Of a stretch of DNA of 64,000 nt, positions 56,725-64,000 are shown piece after piece. The notes under the pieces were generated by a model. That model did not search any database. It was not told where the DNA came from and saw only the letters and a program-made list of their open reading frames with translations. The stretch spans positions 21,256,501 through 21,320,500 of the forward strand of contig NW_024467106.1 of the NCBI RefSeq assembly GCF_017591425.1. The letters run 5' to 3'. Numbering within the stretch: the stretch's first letter is position 1; each line of letters begins with the position of its first letter. The DNA is from Ochotona curzoniae (lineage: Eukaryota; Chordata; Mammalia; Lagomorpha; Ochotonidae). The position numbers were made by a program, and so were the translations under genes.

Positions 56725-57428
56725 AACTTTGGTTGGACTCAAAATATTTGGAACAAATGGATATAAGGCAATGTCATTTGTGAGGTGTCATAAATTTATT
56801 GTTTTTACTTCTAAAGCAGCACTATCTAAAATAATGATATATTTTGACATAGTAGGATTTATTCCAGAAATGCAAGGATGGCTCAGTACTAAAAATGGTG
56901 ATGTCCACATTTCAGGATGACATTGGATGGCTAAGGATAGCAAACATGGTTATCTTAATAAAGTTTAGCACATTGCTATGATTAAACCAGAAATAGAGTG
57001 AAAGAAATAGAAGGACAATTCTTACAAGATTGAAAAAAAAAAAAAACAAGTCAACTGCAAATGATTAAGCATCAGGTACATTAACATGAAGTCTAAGAAG
57101 AAAATATTACCACCATCATCTATTATTATTTAACATGCTTCTGGAAGCTAAGTGCACAAAATTTTATTTGCATGTATAGCATATACATATATATTCATGG
57201 GATATACTACTAGAGATTTAAAAATTATCATTATTTAATGTTTCTTAACTGAAAGAAAAGAGACTAAAATTTGTTAGTGTTTAGAAAGTTTATTGATTAC
57301 AGGTAAATATAAAAATAATTAAATTTTCTGCATAACTGTAGTACATGACTGAAGCTTTAATAAAAATATGAAGTAAATTTATTAATATTTTGAATCTTAT
57401 AAGCCACTTATAATAATTTAATAACACC
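56725..57428 (+). mobile_element. L1 LINE ORF2 relic, part 1
   Basis: GGATTTATTCCAGAAATGCA followed by AGGATGGCTCAGTAC translates to GFIPEMQGWLST, resembling the conserved L1 ORF2 reverse-transcriptase stretch (G-F/L-I-P-x-MQGW-F). Further on, TTATTATTTAACATGCTTCT followed by GGAAGCTAAG matches the L1 phrase 'ctattcaacatagttctggaagttcta'. The frame is broken many times (stop at 56920), includes a 14-A run at 57033-57046, and codes for nothing functional. An old, partial copy. Confidence 0.6.
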
Positions 57429-57485
57429 CTATATCTATATCTATATCTATATCTATATCTATATCTATATCTATATCTATATCTA
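57429..57485 (+). repeat. (CTATAT)n hexanucleotide repeat, 9 perfect units
   Basis: Nine uninterrupted CTATAT units at 57429-57482 plus a partial unit. It lies between two pieces of L1 ORF2. Confidence 0.97.
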
Positions 57486-57612
57486 GAGAGAGACCTAAAC
57501 GCAAGAACTATGATTATACAACTCTTGGAAGAAATGCAGTAGTAAATTTTGATGACTTTGGGTTAAGCATAACTTTCAGTAAATGTCACCAACACAGCTA
57601 CAGCAGAAGAAA
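57486..57612 (+). mobile_element. L1 LINE ORF2 relic, part 2
   Basis: AGACCTAAACGCAAGAACTA, TGATTATACAACTCTTGGAA, GAAATGCAGTAG and GATGACTTTGGGTTAAGCAT match the L1 ORF2 3' region 'agacctaaaaccataaaaaccctagaagaaa ... aggacttc'. It probably continues the relic at 56725-57428 beyond the hexanucleotide array, in the same orientation. Confidence 0.55.
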
Positions 57613-59232
57613 ATATGCGTAGATTGAATGCCAGGCCACATAACTGGACCACATGTGGCAAGCCAGATTGTGGCCCTTCTTTATTTGAATGTGAAGCTGA
57701 GATGTAAAAGACAGCCAGACTTCAGGGAGAGCCCATTGGCTTCCCTGTTAAAAGATGCAGAAGCGTGAACAAAGAGAAAAGCTAGGGTTATCAGTTCAGT
57801 CCATGGCTGGTAGCAGGTGTTGCTAAGCAGAGAGAGGGGCAAGTTGTGTAGAGTTTCATAGTTCCAATAGATGATAGGTATTATATGCAGCACAGCCCCA
57901 TCTTGGGGAGACAGGCCATAATGGGGACATACTGAGCATAGGAGTGGTAGGACCCTGTAGGAATGCAATGAGTCTTGTCAGCATCATCTTCCTTAAATGA
58001 AAGGTGGACCCTCGAGCCCTACTTCTCTGACTTGTTGAAAGACGTAGATGCAGTTTCTGTCAGTGGTAATGTATAAACCAGAAATTCTGCTGAGCAGTGT
58101 GAGTCAGCTGGACATCCTTAGGCCGGCAACTCCTGTCTCTGACACTCAGAGTCTCACGGGTCTGGGTGAATTATTTAACAAATCTGGGCATTCGTTTCCA
58201 TTACATGACAATACAGAGACTATCCACCATCACACAGGCCTACTGTATAGATGGGAAGGACCTGGCCCAGACCACACAGTCAAGTGCAGGTCTGTTCCTT
58301 TCTCTTTCCAGTGACACATTGTAGTTCACTGCCCCCAGTAGACCTCCTGTGAACTCCCATTCTCTCTGAAGCAGAACTCGGTTATTTTGTTCTTAGTTTC
58401 TCAAGGAAACACATACAGAAATGTTCATGTCCTTGAGCCCATCTAAGGCTTTAAAACTGTATAACCTCTGCTTCTCTCTGGACAGTCCCCTTTCTTTAAC
58501 TGTGTATTGCAACCTGCTCAAAATGTGCTTCCCTAACTCAAGTTACGCTGGCTTTATTTAAAGACATTGCTAAAATAAGAGTTTCCTATTGCTAGGGCTG
58601 CCAGGCAGCTGCCACTTCAGACTCCCTCTAAACGTATCCATGGTGCCCTCTCAAAGTGGTTACAATAACAGATTCACACACTGGATGCCCAGGGTTCAGC
58701 AACCCTTGTAAATCTGCTGAGTTCACCACCACTGCCTGTCTCCTAAGGAAGGGCAGGCCAGGGCCCTGTTGTGCCATCTGTCCTTGTGAATGTCCCTCTT
58801 GAGTTTGAAAAAAGAGCAAGGATGAAAACAAAATAGTTCTTGGCACACAACAGTGGGATGAGTCAAGGCAAAAAGCAGAACTGTGCTGTGGTGAATTTTA
58901 GTCACCAGAATGGCATTTGCCATTCAACAAACATTCATGGAGCTGTGCTGTAGGCTGCTGTTTTGCCATGTGCCATTTTGCCGGTTCCTCGGGGACCTCA
59001 TGACTAGACATGATCTCCTTGAGGAAACAGACCCAGAGATGTCATGTAACCCTGTTAGGCCCCCAGCTGCTTCTCATCAAAGGCAGACTTTGAAACAGGA
59101 TTTGCAGGTGAGGATTGCTGTTTGCCTGTAACAACAGCCTCTGCTGCAATTACTTGAGAATGTCTTTGACTGAAAAGTTCATTTGGAATCTTAGGGATGT
59201 ACTCTTCTTAAGAAATATCCATCCCCCACATG

Positions 59233-59233
<1 letters not shown>
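57613..59233. other. Non-coding stretch, possible L2 scrap
   Basis: GCCATTCAACAAACATTCAT followed by GGAGCTGTGCTGTAGGCTG near 58918 resembles the antisense L2 3' end ('attcaacaaatatttattgagcgcc'). Everything else is anonymous; open frames reach only 95 codons. Confidence 0.4.

Positions 59234-59270
<37 letters not shown>
59234..59270 (+). repeat. (AC)n microsatellite, about 18 units
   Basis: Uninterrupted AC run. It supplies the Thr-His or Cys-Val repeats of the overlapping spurious open frames. Confidence 0.97.
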
Positions 59271-59272
<2 letters not shown>

Positions 59273-60584
59273 AGCTCCGAATTTTTTATTCCTATTTTCT
59301 TCGGTGATTATATTGGACTTTGTTGGGCTATGTAATGCAAAGAGGACCCAACACTGGGTCATGGGCTTTCTTAGCACCATGATTTGGAGTCTAACAAAGT
59401 TTCTCTAACTGGTGATTATATGGAAAGCTAAGCAATTTTTCACCTGGCACCTGCTGTTTTCCCAGGTTCACTCCTCAGTTGCCCACGAGACTTCCTGCAG
59501 ACAAACCCAGTCTCATCATGCCTAAATCAATGCAGCAGGATTATTCATAAATGAAAGTGCCTTTTAGAGGAAGAGCCCTGCCATTGACCACTGCTCTCAG
59601 TGTCTTAAGTCTGATGAAGTCGACACAGCTGGAATGAGTTCTGCATAGTTGGGCTCCTGACAGTATAGTGACCTAGGACAAGGGATTTCCCCCTACAGTC
59701 ATGGCTTCCCCTACTTCCTCTCTCTTGGTTGGACATATGCCTGCTCTGATACCTTAAATCTCCCTAATGGAGTCCTTGGTGTAGAAGAATAAGGCCCATA
59801 CCCCTTGGCTCTATTTGGCAGAGGAGATCTGCATCAATCATTATCGACAAACATGATCTAATATGGCAGGTTCCTGCCAACCCCGCTCTCAAGCAGGGTA
59901 CAGAGTAGGCTTCTGCTCTTTAACATGTATGCAGATTCTATCTATTCAGTGAACACTGAGTCCAATTTGTTGTCCCCAAGACAGGCCAGGGGCAGTGCAC
60001 ATAATATGACAATGTATGCTCAAGGTAAATGCATGTGTCTCTTGCTCTGGCTTGAAATCACCCGTCTAAGAACTTCCCTGATCTCACTTTGTCAATTATC
60101 CATCCTGGAAATCCCAGCATGCTTTACAGTTCATTTTGGCTAAAATGACCACATCATGTAAGTAGTTTCCTATTTGTTGAACACGGATCTGTGCTAAGAA
60201 AAGAAAACAAACACATAAGCAAAACAAACAAAACCCCTGACCTTTTATTCAAATGATATTCGTTAAAGCCCGTAAATATCCCAATTTCCTGTTTGTTGTT
60301 GTCTTCATCCTTTTTGAAACAAGAAAAAAACTGTTTCTCATAAACTCAATCGCTTTCCCAAGCCACTCAGTTTGCATATTCTTTCGGCTATTCAGTTCTT
60401 CCTGGAAGATCTGACTTCATTTGTTCTTTAGCAGACAGTAGTGATTCTGACCTACAGGCCAGGTGCTGAGCTGGGATCTGTGAAGCTTTCTTGAAATGTC
60501 TGCTCATCACCAATGCCACTGCTAGTTATTTAGCAGTCATGAGGGAGGCCAATCCTGGAACCAGCACCTTGCAGCCAGACGTTT
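59271..60584. other. Non-coding stretch, nothing recognised
   Basis: AAAACAAACAAAACC at 60220-60235 is a short A-rich scrap. No gene or repeat family is recognised. Confidence 0.45.
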
Positions 60585-60720
60585 TCTAATCTGCATAATC
60601 CTTACACAACTGCTCTGGGAGTTGCTAGTACACACTTCCTAGTATGTCTGCATCTGTAGTGCCAACAGTTGAGCCTCAAAGAAAATGAGAGAAATTAAGA
60701 AATTGAGATCAACTTGAGCT
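60585..60720 (-). repeat. MIR-like fragment
   Basis: AATCTGCATAATCCTTACAC, AACTGCTCTGGGAGTTGCTA, GTAGTGCCAACAGTTGAGCC and AATGAGAGAAATTAAGAAAT fit the antisense MIR order 'taatcctcacaacaaccctatgaggtag...acagatgaggaaactgagg...agaggttaagtaa'. Diverged. Confidence 0.45.
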
Positions 60721-60843
60721 TTTTGGAATTTCCAGCCTACCCACCAAGAAGAAATGGCAGATGCCACATGACTTGAATCCACCTGTGTTGATAGTAAAAA
60801 TGATCACAAGGCTTCTTCTGGGCTAAGTCCTATTCAGACACTA

Positions 60844-60972
60844 CAGATTAGGAAAGTGACAGAGAAAGATCAACCTTCCATCTACTGGTTCACTCCCCAA
60901 ATGGTTGCAACAGCCAGAGCTGGGTCAGCTTGAAGCCAAGAGCCAGGAACTCCTACATGGGGGCAGAGACTA
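60844..60972 (-). repeat. CSINE, partial copy
   Basis: Antisense: GGAAAGTGACAGAGAAAGAT, CTTCCATCTACTGGTTCACT, CCCCAAATGGTTGCAACAGC, GAAGCCAAGAGCCAGGAACT and CCTACATGGGGGCAGAGAC. The element's 5' half is missing, so this is a deletion product rather than a 5'-truncated insertion (indistinguishable from the sequence alone). It sits 30 bp from the next CSINE, which has the opposite orientation. Confidence 0.8.
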
Positions 60973-61002
60973 AATTTCTTTTAAACAAAACCCCATTTTT
61001 GG

Positions 61003-61390
61003 GGACCAGTGCTCTGTTGTTGTAGGTTAAGTGATCACTTACAGCTTCAGCAACCCATATGGGAACCAGTTTCACTTGATCTTAACCAAAAGGCTGAGAA
61101 GCAACTGAGAGCCAGTTTAAGTCCCAGTTGCTCCACTGTGCATCCCGCTCCTTGCTAACATGCCTGGGAAAGCAGCAGAGGATACTCCAAGTGCCTGGGT
61201 CCCTGCACCCATTTGGGAGATTTTGGGAAAGCTCCTGACTACTTATTTTATCCTGACAGTCTCCAGTCATTGCAGTCATTGTGGAATGAACCAGCAGATG
61301 AAAGACTTCTCTCTGTCTCTTCCTCTCTCTCTTGCCCATGCTCCTCTGTAACTCTGCCTTTCAAAAAAAGAAAAAACAAAGTTAAAAAAA
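61003..61390 (+). mobile_element. CSINE with target-site duplication, interrupted by a U2 snRNA fragment
   Basis: Sense order: GGACCAGTGCTCTGTTGTTG, TTAAGTGATCACTTACAGCT, AACCCATATGGGAACCAGTT, then a 46 bp interruption (61073-61118 with the duplicated copy), AAGTCCCAGTTGCTCCACTG, CTGGGAAAGCAGCAGAGGAT, TGGGTCCCTGCACCCATTTG, GGGAAAGCTCCTGACTACTT, GAACCAGCAGATGAAAGAC and CTGTAACTCTGCCTTTC. Its flanks CCCCATTTTTGG (60991-61002) and TCCCATTTCTGG (61391-61402) are a 12 bp duplication with two mismatches. Confidence 0.92.
61073..61105 (-). pseudogene. RNU2: U2 snRNA 5'-end retropseudogene fragment (nt 1-33)
   Basis: On the minus strand the fragment reads GTTGCTTCTCAGCCTTTTGG then TTAAGATCAAGTG. Spliceosomal U2 begins ATCGCTTCTCGGCCTTTTGG then CTAAGATCAAGTG. 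About 29 of 33 positions agree and all differences are transitions, two of them at CpG sites. It includes the region around the branch-site recognition flank but stops before it, so it cannot be functional. CCAGTTT occurs at 61066-61072 and 61112-61118, a 7 bp direct repeat flanking the insertion, with six extra bases (61106-61111) at the U2 5' side and no poly(A). Confidence 0.85.
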
Positions 61391-61578
61391 TCCCATTTCT
61401 GGAAAGAGAGAAACGTAAGAATGGATGAAGGAAGAGCAGGCAGAGAAAGAATTTAAAAATTACTAGTGCGTATGAGAAAATTGGTGCTTCTTACACTTAC
61501 ATTAAAGGTTCCTGAAATCCGAGTGATTCCTTACCTTTCTGATCAAGTGTACACACTATAGTAGAGACTTAGTCTTGA

Positions 61579-61901
61579 GGCAAGCGTTGGGGTTCAGGAC
61601 ATCAAGCCTGCAATGCTGGCATCCATGGAAGGGCTAGATTGAAGCCTGGTTACTCCACTTCCAGTCTAGCTCCTTGCTAATACACCTGAGAAAGCAGCAG
61701 AAGATAGCCCAAAGTCCTTGGGCCTTTGACACTCACATGAGAAATCTGGATAAAGCGTGAGCCTCTTGTTTTTGACCTGGGATGTCCACAGTTTGTGGCA
61801 GGCACCATATGGGGAGGGGGAGAGGGAAGCAAGGGAAGTAAGATACCTCTCTGTCTCTGTCTCTTGTTCTCATTCTTTCAAATAGATAAATATTTTTTTT
61901 T
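61579..61901 (+). repeat. CSINE, diverged copy
   Basis: Sense order: CAAGCGTTGGGGTTCAGGAC, ATCAAGCCTGCAATGCTGGC, CTGGTTACTCCACTTCCAGT, CTAGCTCCTTGCTAATACAC, CTGAGAAAGCAGCAGAAGAT, AGCCCAAAGTCCTTGGGCC, ACCTCTCTGTCTCTGTCTCT and TTCTTTCAAATAGATAAATA, then a T-run in place of the usual A-rich tail. Confidence 0.85.
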
Positions 61902-63417
61902 AAGACAGAGATCAGTGTTTACAATGATACCAACAAGGTGCTATCTTTCTCTGAGAACCCAATGCATTCCATCCCGTTACTCCTTGTTAGTTCTTTGCCC
62001 ACGTTGAATCCTCTGCCTGCTTCATTCTTATTCAACTTTCTGGCCCAACACAATGTTACCTCAGTTGTAGCCTTTTTCACGTGCTCTTCCATCATCACAC
62101 TGCCCCTGCTGCCTGCTTCATCCTTGTACCTTGGCCAGTCATCACCACTATTACAACATTCACTGAGTTCTTAGAATATTCTTGGAGCTCTACAAACAGC
62201 TGTGCCTGGATTGTTTCACAAAAGACAGGAAGGAGTCCTTTGCATCTCTGTGATCTCAGAGCCTGGTCTAGCAAGGATTTCAACACATTGTAGGTAGAAG
62301 AAAGTGAGGAAGAGCCATTCTAGTCCAGAAGAAGATCATCTTGTTTCAAGCAGAACCTCCTCCTCCACACTCTTCCCTCCCTCCCACACCACACTGCCCC
62401 ACCCCATCATTCTGGACTCTGATCCCAGAGCCTTCTCACTGCTTCTAAAGCTCATGCATTTGCCTTTTTATAAGAACAATTATTAACTTTCCTTGATGAC
62501 TTGCTACAACCGATTTAATCTGCAAACAAGCCTTGGAGCTTTTATTGTCACGGCTTGGTCATTCTGCATTCTGTAGCAGTCTCTTCCTGTAGGGAGAGCC
62601 CCTGAAGTTCTCCAGCGCAGAGTCCACGAGGATTTGGCTCTCCTTTCCCGGCCTCTAGCACAAGGTTGGGCACTGAAGAGAAGCAGCTGTAACTGTACAA
62701 GGAAAGCTCACGTGGCTCAGGTTCAATAGGTGCAGCCTATGTTTTCCCTGGTTAAATCAGAAGCCCTTGATCCTGTGGTCAGCCTCAGGGGTGATTTTTT
62801 TTTTTTTTTTGTCTCAGACCTGCCTTTGTATTAGGATTCTCTCTGGAGATCAGGTTTATAAACAAAAAACAAGCAGAGCAAATAAAAACATTATCTCAGT
62901 AGAGTCTGAGTCAGCTGCTCCAGATGTCTTACAGTATGAGGGGGTTGCTGCAGAGCCAACTGGGGCTCAGCCTAGCCTATGGGGATCTACAGCACAGTTC
63001 AGGGGGACTGAGGCTGACTCCTGAGCTTGAAATCTCTGCAGGCAGTAGGGTTGCCTTCTCCTGCACTGTATTCCCCAGCCAATGCCAATCAACTAACTGT
63101 GAACAGACACCCACAGACTCCTCGGGGATCTGGCTGTCAGCTCTCTGCACTCAGTACTGGCACAGGTAGCTGCTCCATTGGATTAATGGAACAGTTGGGT
63201 TTGCTACTTTCTATTATCTTATGAAATTACCATTAATATCCTAGGCAGTCAGGTTTAGACTGTGGAAAGTTAATGGATACAGTCATAGTAGATAGGTATA
63301 AAACCCTGGAAATAATCCAGGGTCTTCTCCTTGCTTTGGAATTTGTCCTCCTTCGTTTCCATAGATCAAGCATGGTGACCTGTGGCTTGTATATCCAGAA
63401 CACCTGTTGAACCTGTC
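61902..63417. other. Non-coding stretch, CT-rich with a 16-T run
   Basis: CT-rich, L2-like texture at 61960-62220 and 62350-62480 lacks the diagnostic L2 3' phrase. A poly(T) lies at 62795-62810. No gene is recognised. Confidence 0.4.
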
Positions 63418-63530
63418 ATGGCGCTGCAGCAGAAAGAGCACTGGCCTGGGAGCTAGGGAACCTGGGTGGAGGCCAAGCAAGCCTCAGTACAAAAACACTC
63501 TGTGCACTCAGGAAGGTCTCTTTGATTACA
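63418..63530 (+). repeat. MIR-like fragment (5' part)
   Basis: GGCGCTGCAGCAGAAAGAGC, ACTGGCCTGGGAGCTAGGGA and ACCTGGGTGGAGGCC fit the MIR-family 5' phrase 'tggaaagagcactggacttggagtcaggagacctgggttc'. The following tract is less clear. Confidence 0.5.
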
Positions 63531-64000
63531 AGAGAGTGTGTTTGAAAGGAGCTCTGACCCCAGACAACCCCAATGACTGTAGCTTCCTGACCCATATTAA
63601 GTGTACCACATTTCACACCTACCTTCAGTTCTGTAATTTCTTCCAAACACCCCACAGACAAAACAAAACAAAACCAAAGCCTTTCATCAGCACCACCAAC
63701 TCGTGGGGCCTCATGAAGCAAAGCTCGAAGCTGGACAGGTTAGCAAGGCCAGGGTCTGGCTCTGTCCATCCACACAGGGATTTTCCCCTCCAACAATATT
63801 GCACAGATCCAGAACTGTGCTCCCTTCTCCCATTTACTCTCATGTTTCAGGATTTGGCTGTCCACAGCATTTCACCCTGTAGACATAATTCAGAGAAGTT
63901 TCATGACATCTTGACATTTTCCACCCAGTCTCAGCATCTTGCATGTGGTCCTATCCTGAGGCTTTCTTGCTGTTTATTTGGTAACTAATTGCTGCTGGTA
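63531..64000. other. Non-coding stretch; 193-codon open frame not supported as a gene
   Basis: The frame from 63407 to 63988 begins in the MIR-like fragment, and an ACAAAACAAAACAAAACCAA run interrupts it at about 63659-63678. No domain or splice context is visible. Confidence 0.4.

Noticed and set aside
61073..61105. Possible functional U2 snRNA gene
   Set aside because: Only the first 33 nt are present, with no promoter elements and no downstream U2 body.
63407..63988. 193-codon plus-strand open frame, the longest in the window
   Set aside because: It starts inside a MIR-like fragment and runs through an (ACAAA)n stretch; length alone is compatible with chance.

Overview
The window looks like ordinary non-coding DNA from a lagomorph, most likely a pika (Ochotona). 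The main evidence is about 20 copies, on both strands, of a roughly 330 bp tRNA-derived SINE. It has a Pol III A/B-box head, a body containing CCCATATGGG and TCCAGCTCCCTGCTTGTGG, a CT-rich region, and an AATAAATAAATCTTT tail. I recognise this as the lagomorph C repeat (CSINE). Several copies carry the TCCTCACCTTGAACACGCC head variant and the GACCCTGCACC body, which I associate with pika rather than rabbit; the genus call is inference.

No protein-coding gene can be supported. The longest open frames (193, 183 and 183 codons) overlap microsatellites, old repeats or anonymous sequence. They show no recognisable domain, and several shorter ones are translated SINEs. The window is therefore intergenic or deep inside a large intron; I cannot tell which. 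I saw no tRNA gene, rRNA, intact snRNA, CRISPR array, operon or CpG island.

Layout: 0-3.3 kb holds two old CSINEs and a MIR. 3.3-17.3 kb is mostly anonymous, with an L2 3' end (8.56-9.18 kb), MIR relics, GT and TA microsatellites and an unclassified block at 13.15-13.64 kb. 16.5-16.85 kb is extremely AT-rich and contains a perfect 22 bp palindrome. 17.9-22.6 kb holds old repeat-like sequence and three CSINEs. 24.4-26.6 kb holds an MLT1-like LTR, two MIRs and a CSINE beside a CG-rich microsatellite. 28.1-28.5 kb is a candidate conserved non-coding element. 30.4-45.8 kb is SINE-rich: a young copy with a 15 bp target duplication, an inverted SINE pair at 37 kb, and a run of minus-strand copies. 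The same stretch has a 160 bp polypyrimidine tract (32.4 kb), an ERV-like LTR (33.8-34.3 kb), a hAT-Charlie relic (40.3 kb) and L2 pieces. 47-64 kb is sparser: a few CSINEs, an L1 ORF2 relic split by a CTATAT hexanucleotide array (56.7-57.6 kb) and a CSINE interrupted by a 33-nt U2 snRNA 5' fragment (61.0-61.4 kb).

I found no undescribed biological system. The most noteworthy observations are the U2 5' fragment inside a SINE with its own short target duplication, the inverted SINE pair that could form double-stranded RNA, microsatellites growing inside SINE and MIR copies, and two non-coding blocks that the recognisable repeats do not explain.
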